A stretch of DNA of 64,000 nucleotides from Lwoffella lincolnii (GCF_002014765.1 NZ_MUYT01000007.1:29199-93198), one strand, 5' to 3'; shown: positions 51,056 to 60,129, numbered from the stretch's first letter. A program made the numbers and translations. The notes: generated by a model from the letters alone, not told the origin.

Positions 51056-53917
51056 ATGACCAATACCCTTAAGCCCATTGATTATAAAGACACCTTAAAT
51101 CTTGCTGACACTTCATTTCCCATGCGTGCCAATTTGGCACAGCGTGAACTTAGCTGGCTACAAGCATGGGAAGAAGATGATGTTTATGGGCAAATTCGTC
51201 AATCTCGCCAAGGTTGTGAAAAATACATCTTGCATGACGGCCCTCCGTATGCCAATGGGCAAATACACCTAGGTCATGCGGTCAATAAGGTTTTAAAAGA
51301 CATCATCATCAAATCAAAAACCCTATCAGGCTATGATGCTCCGTATGTGCCAGGGTGGGACTGTCATGGTTTGCCCATTGAGCAAAAAGTAGAAAGTGAA
51401 CATGGTAAAGTAGGGCAGAAAATCACCGCCACTGAATTTCGTAAACTGTGCCGAGAATACGCCAATACGCAAATTGAGCTACAAAAGGCAGATTTTAAAC
51501 GCTTGGGTGTGTTTGGTGATTGGGACAACCCTTATCTGACCATGAACCCTAAACAAGAAGCCAATATTGTGCGTGCGTTGGGCAAAATTTATGACAGTGG
51601 CCATGTGGTGCGTGGTATGAAGCCTGTCAATTGGTGTTTGGACTGTGGTTCGGCATTGGCAGAAGCAGAAGTTGATTATCAAGATAAAATCAGTGATGCC
51701 ATTTATGTGGGCTTTGATGTTATTGATAATGTTAAATTGGGTGTGTCTGTTGATGATGTGGTGAAAGCGGTCATTTGGACAACCACCCCATGGACATTAC
51801 CTGCCAACCAAGCCATTAGCGTCCACCCAAAAGAAAACTATAGCGTGGTTAAGACCGACAAAGGTTATTTACTGCTTGCCACTGATTTGGTGAATGATGC
51901 TTTGATGGCATTAGATTTGGATAATCTTGGCGTAATAAGCACCATAAAAGGCAGTGAACTTGAGTGGTTACAAGCACAGCACCCACTGATTGCCAAGCGA
52001 CAAGTACCCATCATATTGGGTGAACACGTAACCACCGACAGCGGAACAGGCTTGGTACACACCGCTCCTGGGCATGGGGCAGATGACTATGTGGTTGGGC
52101 AACAATATGGCTTAGAAACCGAAAACCCTGTTAGTGGCAATGGTGTGTATTTAGATACTGCCAAGGTTTTTGCTGGCACACACATCTATAAAGCCAATCC
52201 GCTAATCATTGAAACGCTCAATCAATCAGGACATCTGCTTAAGCACAGCAAAATTGAACATAGCTATCCGCACTGCTGGCGACACAAAACGCCCATCATA
52301 TTCCGAGCCACACCCCAATGGTTTATTGGCATGGAAGGGTTTATTAGCAAGGAAGAAAAATCAGCCAAGCAACAAAAAGGCTTACGAGAGCAAACCATGA
52401 TGGACATTCCTAACGTCATATGGACACCTCAATGGGGACAAAATCGCATTGAAGCCATGGTGGGTAACCGTCCTGATTGGTGTATCAGCCGTCAACGTAC
52501 TTGGGGTGTGCCCATTCCATTTTTTACCCATAAAGACACAGGTGAATTGCACCCTGACACATCATCGCTGATTGAAAAAGCCGCTCAATTGATTGAAAAA
52601 GGGGGGATTGAAGCGTGGTTTGATGCTGACATTAGCGACTTTTTGGCTGATGATGCTGACCAATATGTTAAGTCGACCGACACACTTGATGTGTGGTTTG
52701 ATTCTGGCACAACCCATTTTGCGGTACTTGAGCAAACCGATGCACTGACCAACCCTGCTGATATGTATCTAGAAGGCTCTGACCAACATCGAGGCTGGTT
52801 TCAAACGTCTTTACTTACCAGTGAAGCCATTTACGCCCGCCCACCATTTAAGCAAGTGCTGACGCATGGCTTTGTGGTCGATGAAAACGGTCGCAAAATG
52901 AGCAAATCTTTGGGCAATATCATCACCCCACAAGATGAAATCAACAAAACGGGGGCTGATATGCTCAGATTGTGGATTGCGTCCAGTGATTATCGCTATG
53001 AGATGAGTGCAGGGGCAAAAGTTTTTAAAGGCACGGTGGACATGTATCGCCGTATCCGTAACACCATTCGCTTTTTATTGGCAAATACCGATGACTTTAA
53101 CCCCATGACCGATGCGGTGGCAATCTCAGACATGGTCAGTCTAGACAAATTCATCATGCACCAAGCCATGCAAGTACAAAAAAGCATCATTCAATCGTAT
53201 GACAACATGGATTTTCACCAAGTTACCCAAGCGGTAACGGCGTTTTGCTCGCAAGATTTGGGTGGGTTTTATCTGGACATCATCAAAGACCGTACTTACA
53301 CCACAAAGGCAGATGGACACCCCAGACGCTCAGCCCAAACGGCAATTTATCACATCGCCCATGCACTGATACGTTGGATTGCTCCGATTTTGACTTTCAC
53401 CGCTCAAGAAGCGTGGGAAGTACTAAAAGGCACAGATGGCTATGTGTTCACCCAACATTGGCATGAATTTCCAGCGTTGAATTTGGACACAGAATTGAAT
53501 TTGGACAGCGTCAGCAGTGATGATTGGCAGCGGATATTATCCGCCAAAGACGTGATTAACAAACAAATTGAGCTGGCTCGTGAACAAAAAATCATCAACG
53601 CCAACTTATCTGCTAACGTCAAGATTTATACAGATGGCCAATTATATGACAGCTTAGCAAAATTAGGTGATGAATTGCGATTTGTGTTCATCACCAGTGA
53701 TGCCCAGCTATATCAGCGAGATGGTGAAACCATCAATGTTGCCAATGCCACGGACATTGACAATCTCAACGTCAGCGTCAGTGTGGCACAAGGCACTAAA
53801 TGCGTGCGGTGTTGGCATGTGCGTGATGACGTGGGCAACCACAGCGACCACCCAGACATTTGTGAACGATGTTATGTCAATGTGGTTGGTCATGGTGAGA
53901 GTCGCAAATTTGCCTAA
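51056..53917 (+). CDS. ileS: Isoleucyl-tRNA synthetase
   Basis: This class I aminoacyl-tRNA synthetase has an editing domain. The HIGH motif appears as GQIHLGHAVNK, the editing domain has WTTTPWTLPANQ and GLVHTAPGHGADDY, the KMSKS loop is GRKMSKSLGN, and the C-terminal zinc motif is CVRCWHVRDDVGNHSDHPDI followed by CERCY. The 953 residues fit the long bacterial IleS type. lspA follows 48 bp later, the usual ileS-lspA-slpA order. Confidence 0.98.
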   Translation: MTNTLKPIDYKDTLNLADTSFPMRANLAQRELSWLQAWEEDDVYGQIRQSRQGCEKYILHDGPPYANGQIHLGHAVNKVLKDIIIKSKTLSGYDAPYVPGWDCHGLPIEQKVESEHGKVGQKITATEFRKLCREYANTQIELQKADFKRLGVFGDWDNPYLTMNPKQEANIVRALGKIYDSGHVVRGMKPVNWCLDCGSALAEAEVDYQDKISDAIYVGFDVIDNVKLGVSVDDVVKAVIWTTTPWTLPANQAISVHPKENYSVVKTDKGYLLLATDLVNDALMALDLDNLGVISTIKGSELEWLQAQHPLIAKRQVPIILGEHVTTDSGTGLVHTAPGHGADDYVVGQQYGLETENPVSGNGVYLDTAKVFAGTHIYKANPLIIETLNQSGHLLKHSKIEHSYPHCWRHKTPIIFRATPQWFIGMEGFISKEEKSAKQQKGLREQTMMDIPNVIWTPQWGQNRIEAMVGNRPDWCISRQRTWGVPIPFFTHKDTGELHPDTSSLIEKAAQLIEKGGIEAWFDADISDFLADDADQYVKSTDTLDVWFDSGTTHFAVLEQTDALTNPADMYLEGSDQHRGWFQTSLLTSEAIYARPPFKQVLTHGFVVDENGRKMSKSLGNIITPQDEINKTGADMLRLWIASSDYRYEMSAGAKVFKGTVDMYRRIRNTIRFLLANTDDFNPMTDAVAISDMVSLDKFIMHQAMQVQKSIIQSYDNMDFHQVTQAVTAFCSQDLGGFYLDIIKDRTYTTKADGHPRRSAQTAIYHIAHALIRWIAPILTFTAQEAWEVLKGTDGYVFTQHWHEFPALNLDTELNLDSVSSDDWQRILSAKDVINKQIELAREQKIINANLSANVKIYTDGQLYDSLAKLGDELRFVFITSDAQLYQRDGETINVANATDIDNLNVSVSVAQGTKCVRCWHVRDDVGNHSDHPDICERCYVNVVGHGESRKFA

Positions 53918-53965
53918 ATTTGCCTTAAACACAGACAGATTCATTCATTAAGTGAGCCATTTTTT

Positions 53966-54523
53966 GTGAACAAACATAACGATACGCATCAATCAACACC
54001 AGCCACAACAGCCCCAAAGGTTCTAACACCCAATGGTAACCGTGCTTTTGGGTGGTATGCTCTGTCATTATTGATAATTAGCATCGATCAGGTGAGCAAA
54101 TTGTATTTTGAAAACCGTTTAGAATTGCATGAATCCATCTCCGTGTTTGAGCCATTTTTAAATTGGACATTGGCGTATAATCATGGGGCAGCGTTTAGTT
54201 TCTTGGCGGATCAAGGCGGTTGGCAAAAGTGGTTTTTTTCAGGATTGGCGGTATTGGTATCGCTGTTTTTATTGTGGTATGTCCGAGTCGTTCCTCGTCA
54301 GGCCAAACTGTTGTCTGTGGCGTTGGCGTTAATTTTGGGTGGGGCGGTGGGCAATTTAATTGACCGCTTGTTATATGGGCATGTCATTGACTTTATTCAT
54401 GTGCATTATGCCAATGTGTGGCATTATCCTGTGTTTAATTTAGCAGATTGTGGCATTGTGATTGGTGTGGCACTGATGCTAATTGACATGCTTTTTTTAG
54501 AAAATAAGCGTCATAACATTTAA
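53966..54523 (+). CDS. lspA: Lipoprotein signal peptidase II
   Basis: This inner-membrane aspartyl protease cleaves prolipoproteins, such as the ZnuA-like lipoprotein at the end of the window. Four hydrophobic helices; SIDQVSKLYFE, AYNHGAAFSFLAD, GGAVGNLIDRLLYGHVIDF and VFNLADCGIVIG include the two catalytic Asp. Length 185, with about 20 extra polar residues at the N terminus compared with E. coli (164). It starts with GTG (53966). Confidence 0.96.
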   Translation: MNKHNDTHQSTPATTAPKVLTPNGNRAFGWYALSLLIISIDQVSKLYFENRLELHESISVFEPFLNWTLAYNHGAAFSFLADQGGWQKWFFSGLAVLVSLFLLWYVRVVPRQAKLLSVALALILGGAVGNLIDRLLYGHVIDFIHVHYANVWHYPVFNLADCGIVIGVALMLIDMLFLENKRHNI

Positions 54524-54624
54524 ACGCATCGCATAAACGCATCGCATCTAAATTCATAACAGCCAAACCAATCACTTTCTAAACCAATCACTCTTTAAAC
54601 CAAAAAATACAAAAGGTCGTTTTT

Positions 54625-55134
54625 ATGAACACCCCCATCATCACCCCTAACGAACAAACTCGCATCACCCATGGCAGTCAGGTGGCGTTACATTTTGAGG
54701 TGTTTTTGGACAATGGCACGGTGATAGACTCCACCTTTAACCGTCCAGACCCTGTGATGCTCACCATTGGTGATGACAGCTTACTTCCGGGATTTGAGGC
54801 GGTGTTGATGAATCTCACCGCAGGCGATATCCGCACCGCTCACTTACCCCCAGAACAAGCCTTTGGTGAGTGGAATGCACACAATGTACAAACCTTTAGC
54901 AAATCTCAGTTTGCTTTGATAGATGGTGGGGCAGATGGGGGCAGGCCTGAAGTGGGCATGATGATGGAATTTGAAGATAAGGGCAAAAATACCTTACCAG
55001 GGGTAATCAGCCAAATCACTGATGACACGGTGGAAGTGGATTTTAATCACCCATTGGCAGGGCAGAGCGTTAACTTTAAAGTGCATATTTTTCGAGTAAC
55101 CCCAAAAGGGGAAGTTGGGGTGGCGTTGCAGTAA
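54625..55134 (+). CDS. slpA: FKBP-type peptidyl-prolyl isomerase SlpA-like
   Basis: This 169-residue SlyD/SlpA-type FKBP is a cytoplasmic prolyl isomerase. VALHFEVFLDNGTVIDSTF, the FKBP loop LLPGFEAVLMNLTAGDIRTA, PPEQAFGEWN and VEVDFNHPLAGQSVNFKV are diagnostic. An acidic/Gly stretch (DGGADGGRPEVGM) lies within the inserted-flap domain. No His-rich metal tail, so it is SlpA (FkpB) rather than SlyD. The start follows AAAAGGTCG. Confidence 0.9.
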   Translation: MNTPIITPNEQTRITHGSQVALHFEVFLDNGTVIDSTFNRPDPVMLTIGDDSLLPGFEAVLMNLTAGDIRTAHLPPEQAFGEWNAHNVQTFSKSQFALIDGGADGGRPEVGMMMEFEDKGKNTLPGVISQITDDTVEVDFNHPLAGQSVNFKVHIFRVTPKGEVGVALQ

Positions 55135-55142
55135 GATTTGCT

Positions 55143-55176
55143 AAATCCGACTGTATCAGTCGGATTTCTATCTTTT
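55143..55176 (+). terminator. Terminator after slpA
   Basis: A perfect 10-bp stem AAATCCGACT/AGTCGGATTT with loop GTATC (55143-55167) is followed by CTATCTTTT. It closes the ileS-lspA-slpA unit. Confidence 0.7.
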
Positions 55177-55316
55177 GGGCTGTATCTGCCTTATAATAGA
55201 CGCTCTTTTAACAGACCTGTTTTTATCATGTTTTTATCATGGCGTTCATACATGATTTTGAGTTCATCACTACTTTAAGTGCATCACCACTTTAAGTTCA
55301 TCACGTCGAGTTTATC

Positions 55317-56747
55317 ATGACCAATACTTCCGCTAGCCTAACCACTCGCTCCATGTTTCATGCCGAGCTGCTTTGTCCTGCTGGCACATTTAAGAACATG
55401 CAATATGCCTTTGCCTATGGGGCGGATGCGGTCTATGCAGGGCAAGCCCGTTATTCTCTGCGAGTGCGTAATAATGATTTTGATGAAGAAAACCTTGCCA
55501 AGGGCATTGCCTACGCCCATTCGCTTGGCAAAAAGTTTTATGTGGTGGTGAACATTCAAGCACACAACGCCAAATTAAAAACCTTTATTGCAGACATTCG
55601 CCCTGTCATTGAGATGAAACCTGACGCGCTTATCATGTCCGATGCTGGCATGATTATGATGGTGCGAGAAGCTTTCCCCAATCAAGTCATTCACCTGTCA
55701 GTACAGGCCAATGCCGTGAACTGGGCAACGGTGAAGTTTTGGCAGCAGATGGGCATTAGCCGTGTGATTTTAAGCCGTGAATTATCACTCAAAGAAATTG
55801 AGCAAATCATCAAAGAAGTGCCTGACATGGAGATTGAAGTTTTTGTCCATGGGGCGCTTTGCATGGCGTATTCTGGGCGGTGCTTGCTCTCTGGCTATAT
55901 CAACAAACGAGATGCCAACCAAGGCACTTGCACCAATGCTTGCCGCTGGAATTACAACACTTATAAAGCGGTAGAGAATGAAACAGGTGATGTTGTTCCT
56001 GTAACCCCAGAGCTATTTGTACCAGCTCAGAGTGAGATTGCCAATGTCAATCTAAATGGCGATGTCGTCATGGACGATGATTATGTAGAAAAGCCGTCCG
56101 ATGAGGTTGTACTCATTGAAGAACAAGGCCGCAAGGGTGAGCTGATGGCGATGTATGAAGACGAACACGGCACTTATATCATGAACTCAAAGGACTTGCG
56201 TGCGGTGGAGCTGGTGCCTGATTTGGTCAATATGGGCGTGCATTCTTTAAAAATTGAGGGGCGTACCAAATCGCATTATTATGTCGCTCGCACCGCCCAA
56301 GTATACCGCCAAGCGATTGATGATGCGTTGGCAGGCAAGCCTTTTGATACAGGACTCATCACCGCCCTTGATGGGCTTGCCAATCGGGGCTATACCGAAG
56401 GATTTTTACGCCGTCATGTCCATTCTGATTACCAAAATTATGAATACGGCTCATCAAAAACTGACCATCAACAATTTGTGGCAGAGGTGTTGGATATTTC
56501 AGATGATTTTTTGACCTTAGAGATTAAAAACAAACTCATGGTCGGCGATGACATTGAGATTATGACCCCAAAAGGCAATTTGACTTACACACTTACCAAA
56601 ATGTGGGACAAAAAAGGCAATGCCATTGATGGTGCGTTGGGGTCGGGGTGGATTGCCAAAATCAAAAACCCATTTAGCGACATCTGTGATGATGAGCTAA
56701 AATTCGCCCTTGTGATGAAAAGTGTGAGTGAGGCGATTTATAGCTAA
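55317..56747 (+). CDS. trhP: tRNA 5-hydroxyuridine synthesis protease-like TrhP (YegQ, U32 family)
   Basis: The 476-residue U32 'peptidase' family protein in E. coli is needed to form 5-hydroxyuridine at wobble position 34 of tRNAs. ELLCPAGTFKNMQYAFAYGA at the N terminus, the U32 signature EVFVHGALCMAYSGRCLLS, CTNACRWNY (cluster-type cysteines) and SLKIEGRTKSHYYVART are present. A TATAAT at 55192-55197 may be its -10 box. Direct repeats of a CACTTTAAGTTCATCAC-like unit fill the leader. Confidence 0.92.
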   Translation: MTNTSASLTTRSMFHAELLCPAGTFKNMQYAFAYGADAVYAGQARYSLRVRNNDFDEENLAKGIAYAHSLGKKFYVVVNIQAHNAKLKTFIADIRPVIEMKPDALIMSDAGMIMMVREAFPNQVIHLSVQANAVNWATVKFWQQMGISRVILSRELSLKEIEQIIKEVPDMEIEVFVHGALCMAYSGRCLLSGYINKRDANQGTCTNACRWNYNTYKAVENETGDVVPVTPELFVPAQSEIANVNLNGDVVMDDDYVEKPSDEVVLIEEQGRKGELMAMYEDEHGTYIMNSKDLRAVELVPDLVNMGVHSLKIEGRTKSHYYVARTAQVYRQAIDDALAGKPFDTGLITALDGLANRGYTEGFLRRHVHSDYQNYEYGSSKTDHQQFVAEVLDISDDFLTLEIKNKLMVGDDIEIMTPKGNLTYTLTKMWDKKGNAIDGALGSGWIAKIKNPFSDICDDELKFALVMKSVSEAIYS

Positions 56748-56778
56748 GCGGTGATTATGATATGCAGTTAAAATTTAT

Positions 56779-57120
56779 CCTCCGTTGCCGTAAAACCACC
56801 GCCTGAAGGCGGTGGTTTTACGGCAATTGTTAAATGCGATAAGTTTTGTTATACTCATCTCACTATATTCAATGTCTTACATTCCACAGTTAAGTTAAGA
56901 CTAAATTGCGAGTACGCAGTAACTTAACTGGTAAGACGTTTCCAAACACACACTTAAGCTAATTCGTGTCTATGACAATCCTAACGGTAGGATTAGCTTA
57001 AAATAAGAACCTAAGATGTACGGTGTGTCGTACGGGCGGTTGCCACTATCTTAGGCTTGCGGTCGGGCTTGACCGTCTGGGAGCAGGAATCCCCTCACTT
57101 TAGGGAGGGGAGGAAGTCAA
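56779..57120 (+). mobile_element. Compact IS200/IS605-like element without tnpA or tnpB
   Basis: The left end has a 19-bp perfect palindrome with loop TGAA (56785-56826). The right end has the tetranucleotide GAAT (57087-57090) directly 5' of the hairpin CCCCTC/GAGGGG (57091-57110) and finishes with TCAA (57117-57120). GAAT and TCAA are exactly the guide and cleavage tetranucleotides of IS608-type right ends. No ORF of the transposase or nuclease is present between them. The exact left boundary is uncertain (a TTTAT lies at 56774-56778). Such elements can be mobilised in trans by TnpA. Confidence 0.75.
56874..57120 (+). ncRNA. Omega-RNA (reRNA)-like scaffold of a TnpB system
   Basis: The internal part folds into consecutive stems: GTCTTAC/GTAAGAC enclosing an 11-bp stem (56887-56897 with 56920-56930); AAGCTAAT/ATTAGCTT (56956-56963, 56992-56999); CCTAAGAT/ATCTTAGG (57010-57017, 57048-57055) enclosing GTACG/CGTAC; CGGTC/GACCG (57060-57075); then the right-end hairpin. 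This order is that of guide-RNA scaffolds overlapping IS605 right ends. The guide would be the flank starting TGCAAAATCTTGCTG at 57121. No tnpB is adjacent. Expression is not shown. Confidence 0.6.
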
Positions 57121-57433
57121 TGCAAAATCTTGCTGAATAGAAATTCAATGGGCATTGCCAGCATGGCTTTTTTTAATAAAAATTTAACAAAACACATTTA
57201 ATCGCTTTGCCGCTCTCTCAATCACCTTGCCTTTATTATTTATTGTAAAATCATTGCAAACGTCATTGTTTTTTGGTAAAGTTTCAATTTCATGCTGTAT
57301 TTATTCTGACTTGAGCTGATGCCACCGATACGAGACAAGGCAATATGATAAGACGATTTGCCATCGTGGGCTAATGCTAACAAAACAGCCAAGTCAATGT
57401 CCCCAATGTCTCATGCTTATTTAAGGAGCTTAC
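57121..57433. other. 313-bp spacer between the IS605-like element and rpsU
   Basis: No gene is seen. A small hairpin GCCA-GCA-TGGC followed by T7 (about 57157-57174) could be a terminator, perhaps of trhP before the element inserted. The predicted rpsU promoter follows at 57254-57282, and AAGGAGC precedes the rpsU ATG. Confidence 0.5.
57254..57282 (+). promoter_or_regulatory. Predicted rpsU promoter
   Basis: TTGCAA (57254-57259), 17 bp, TAAAGT (57277-57282). Leader of about 145 nt to rpsU. Confidence 0.45.
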
Positions 57434-57649
57434 ATGCCTTCAGTTAAGGTAAAAGAAAACGAATCGATTGATGTTGCCATTCGCCGTTTTAAACGTGCTT
57501 GCGAAAAAGCGGGCGTTTTGGCTGATGTTCGTAAACACGAATTTTACGAAAAGCCAACCCAAGAGCGTAAACGTAAAAAAGCCGCTGCGGTAAAACGCTA
57601 CAAAAAGAAACTGCAACGTGAGTCTGTCCGCACCACTCGCAAATACTGA
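57434..57649 (+). CDS. rpsU: 30S ribosomal protein S21
   Basis: The 71-residue basic protein has the typical S21 sequence (KENESIDVAIRRFKRACEKA, then Lys/Arg-rich C terminus ESVRTTRKY). It functions in translation initiation on the 30S platform. Strong AAGGAG ribosome binding site 8 nt upstream. It is followed by a terminator and then yqeY; dnaG and rpoD, the usual partners in many gammaproteobacteria, are not in this window. Confidence 0.98.
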   Translation: MPSVKVKENESIDVAIRRFKRACEKAGVLADVRKHEFYEKPTQERKRKKAAAVKRYKKKLQRESVRTTRKY

Positions 57650-57740
57650 TGACCAATCAAACATAAGACACCAAAAAACAAGACACCACAAGATGTAAAG
57701 ACACACGCTTTATCACAAACACTGTTATCTTGTGATATGA

Positions 57741-57772
57741 AAAACGCTGCTCTTAAGGTGGCGTTTTTTTTA
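57741..57772 (+). terminator. Terminator after rpsU
   Basis: Stem AAAACGC/GCGTTTT (57741-57747, 57761-57767) with T run to 57771 lies 92 bp after the rpsU stop. Confidence 0.6.
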
Positions 57773-57826
57773 TGCTAAAATTTTTGTGTCTTTTATCTTA
57801 TGAATATCATGACATTGGAGAAAATC

Positions 57827-58276
57827 ATGACGAACCTAAAACAAACCTTAACTGACAGCGTCAAAACCGCCATGAAAGCTCGTGAGCTTGAGAAAGTCAA
57901 AGTCTTGCGTAACGTACAAGCGGTCATCAAGCAGATTGAGATTGACCGTCAAACCGAATTAGATGACAATGAAACGTTAGAAATCCTGCAAAAGCAAATC
58001 AAACAACGCCAAGAGTCCTTGGCAATCTTTACCGATAATGGGCGTGATGATTTGGCTCAAAAAGAACAGTTTGAGCTTGATGTCATTCAAAGTTTTATGC
58101 CTGAACAGATGAGTGATGACGAATTGGCACAGTTGGTCAATGCTGAGATTGCAGAGCAAGGCGCGACAGGCATGCAAAACATGGGCAGGGTCATGGGGGC
58201 ATTAAAAGCCAAAACCACAGGGCGGGCAGACCCTGCAGTCATTTCACAATTGGTTAAACAAGCTTTGCAAGGCTGA
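57827..58276 (+). CDS. yqeY: GatB/YqeY domain protein
   Basis: The 149-residue protein is related to the C-terminal tRNA-binding tail domain of GatB. LKQTLTDSVKTAMKARELEK, LRNVQAVIKQIEIDRQ, FELDVIQSFMPEQMSDDEL and the C-terminal MGRVMGALKAKTTGRADPA are typical. The function is not established; a role in tRNA handling is assumed. The ATG at 57827 is 6 nt behind GGAG (57817-57820); the frame also opens at 57800. Near rpsU, as in many genomes. Confidence 0.9.
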   Translation: MTNLKQTLTDSVKTAMKARELEKVKVLRNVQAVIKQIEIDRQTELDDNETLEILQKQIKQRQESLAIFTDNGRDDLAQKEQFELDVIQSFMPEQMSDDELAQLVNAEIAEQGATGMQNMGRVMGALKAKTTGRADPAVISQLVKQALQG

Positions 58277-58381
58277 TGGTTGCTTTGATGATACTGTATC
58301 TTATTCCTTAATTTTTACCATCGTGAAAATGATGGGCATATATTGATGATAACGCACTTTTTAGATAAGCAGATTATACAG

Positions 58382-59278
58382 CTAAGACAGTACAGCTAAG
58401 ACAGTGGTTTTGACCAAAGGTGTGTTGTCCCATTGAGCAATGGCTTGGTTCAACATGTCGCTGGGTGTTGCCATCTCTACAGGGGGTTGTTTGAGTAGGT
58501 GCAATGCTTGAGCCAGCAACTGTCGGCATTTATCATCGCCATGGGTGTCAATGGGGGTGGCAAGGTTTTGTTTGGAGAGTTTTTGCCCTTGGTCGTTGTG
58601 CAACAGGGGCAGGTGATACCAATGTGATACCGCAGGTAAATTGGCATATTGCATGATAGAGATTTGGGCAGTGGTCATTGGCAAAATATCTAAGCCACGC
58701 ATCACATGGCTGATGCCTTGTTGTCCATCATCAATGCTCACCGCTAAGATGTAGTTATATAGACCATTGGCACGTTTGATGACCACATCACCTTGAGTAC
58801 GTTGGGGGTTTTGCCATTGTACGCCTTGAATACCGTCCAAAAACCCCATACACACATCAGGCAGTTGTAGGCGTAGCTTGTGCTGGGTTTTATCTAATGA
58901 TTGATGCAGGCATAAGCGTGGATACAGGTGGATGCTGTTTGGTTGTTGGTGCTGATATTGACTTAATTGTTTGCGTGAGCAGTCACAAGCATACACCAGT
59001 TTGGCAAGGTGGGTATCAATATACTCTTGGTAAATGTCTCCACGTTTTGATTGATAGATGATGTTACCGTCAGGCAATAAGCCCAGTCGGCACAAGTCAT
59101 CAATAATATATTGACTGTGAGCAGGCTCACAACGCTGAGTATCCACATCTTCTATCCGCAGTCGCCAGTCACCGCCCAAAGATTTGATATGACAATAGCT
59201 GGCGACAGCGGTGGTCAATGACCCCAAATGCAGCCGCCCTGTGGGTGATGGAGCGAAGCGACCTATAGGGCGTGTCAT
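58382..59278 (-). CDS. gluQRS: Glutamyl-Q tRNA(Asp) synthetase
   Basis: This GluRS paralogue lacking the anticodon-binding domain attaches Glu to queuosine in tRNA-Asp. RFAPSPTGRLHLGSLTTAV (HIGH equivalent), RIEDVDTQRCEP, CDCSRKQLSQYQ (zinc-type cysteines) and KLSKQN (KMSKS equivalent) are present. Length 298, matching YadB (about 300). It lies downstream of dksA on the same strand, the common dksA-gluQRS pairing. Confidence 0.95.
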   Translation of the reverse strand: MTRPIGRFAPSPTGRLHLGSLTTAVASYCHIKSLGGDWRLRIEDVDTQRCEPAHSQYIIDDLCRLGLLPDGNIIYQSKRGDIYQEYIDTHLAKLVYACDCSRKQLSQYQHQQPNSIHLYPRLCLHQSLDKTQHKLRLQLPDVCMGFLDGIQGVQWQNPQRTQGDVVIKRANGLYNYILAVSIDDGQQGISHVMRGLDILPMTTAQISIMQYANLPAVSHWYHLPLLHNDQGQKLSKQNLATPIDTHGDDKCRQLLAQALHLLKQPPVEMATPSDMLNQAIAQWDNTPLVKTTVLAVLS

Positions 59279-59336
59279 GACACACCACTTTAATGATTAA
59301 GCATATGGTGATTAAACAGACGGTGGCTAAACATGA

Positions 59337-59771
59337 CTAAGCATGCCCTAAAGCTTGGCGTTCTTTGATTTCTGACAAAGATTTACAATCAATACATTGG
59401 GTGGCAGTGGGGCGAGCTTCTAAACGACGCAGACCAATCTCAACGCCACAAGTTTCACAAAAACCATAATCACCGCTGTCAATCTCATCGAGTGATTTTT
59501 CTATTTTATGTACCAGTCTTCGCTCACGGTCACGAGTACGCAAAGCCAAGGCAAACTCTTCTTCTTGTGTGGCACGGTCATTGATGTCAGGCAGGGCGTT
59601 GGATTCATCATGGATATAAGCTTTGGTGCGTTCTGATTCTTCTAGGAGTTGATTTTTCCAATTCAGCAGAATTTGGCGAAAGTGTGCCAACTGCTTATCA
59701 GACATGTATTCTTCATCATCGCTGGGTTGATAAGGAGAAAATTGTACATCTTGGGCAGTGGTTGAGTTCAT
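59337..59771 (-). CDS. dksA: RNA polymerase-binding transcription factor DksA
   Basis: DksA binds the RNA polymerase secondary channel and works with ppGpp in the stringent response. The coiled-coil hairpin tip DINDRA (DxxDxA, needed for function) lies near residues 59-64, and the zinc finger CETCG...CIDC is intact. Length 144 (E. coli 151). The start ATG follows AGGAAAG by 5 nt, and this start block is duplicated 26 bp upstream. It probably controls the GC-rich-discriminator tRNA promoter in this same window, among others. Confidence 0.96.
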   Translation of the reverse strand: MNSTTAQDVQFSPYQPSDDEEYMSDKQLAHFRQILLNWKNQLLEESERTKAYIHDESNALPDINDRATQEEEFALALRTRDRERRLVHKIEKSLDEIDSGDYGFCETCGVEIGLRRLEARPTATQCIDCKSLSEIKERQALGHA

Positions 59772-59797
59772 ATTAACTTTCCTATATTAAGTCCCAT
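59768..59797 (-). CDS. Possible 9-codon leader ORF overlapping dksA start
   Basis: The 15-mer AGGAAAGTTAATATG occurs twice, 26 bp apart, on the minus strand. The upstream copy gives ATG at 59797 and an ORF MGLNIGKLI whose TGA overlaps the dksA ATG (ATGA). An in-frame ATG lies 18 nt further upstream (MARKVN extension). The layout suggests translational coupling or start-site competition; expression is unproven. Confidence 0.4.
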   Translation of the reverse strand: MGLNIGKLI

Positions 59798-60129
59798 ATT
59801 AACTTTCCTAGCCATCATCCAGTGTGTGGGGCGAATGTGGGGTGGCAAAATATCATTAACGCAGTGTCAACATGATGTTAGGAACATGCCAGTTGGTTTT
59901 ATTGCTTTGGTTTTATTGCTTTGGTTATGTTCTTTGTCCATGTCTTTTGGGCTGTTCGGTTAATTTACTGATAAAACCAACATGCCAATAAAACCAATGG
60001 CAAAAAATTCTGGCGATACTAGCCGATATTTGCATAAAATACAAGTCGAATTGCATTAAGGTGGGTCTGCATTAAGGTGGGTGCTGGATTGACAGACATT
60101 GTTGACAGATAAGATTGTGAATGTGAACT
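59772..60129. other. 358-bp spacer between dksA and the CpdA-like gene
   Basis: The spacer holds the dksA leader with the duplicated start block (59772-59812), a direct repeat of TTTTATTGCTTTGG (about 59895-59925), and a duplicated GCATTAAGGTGGGT (about 60054-60083). No gene is seen. Confidence 0.5.

Noticed and set aside
56785..56826. The 19-bp palindrome as a Rho-independent terminator of trhP
   Set aside because: The stem is strong but is followed by AATTGTTAAATG rather than a T run, and its position relative to the right end fits an IS605 left end better. A terminator effect is still possible.
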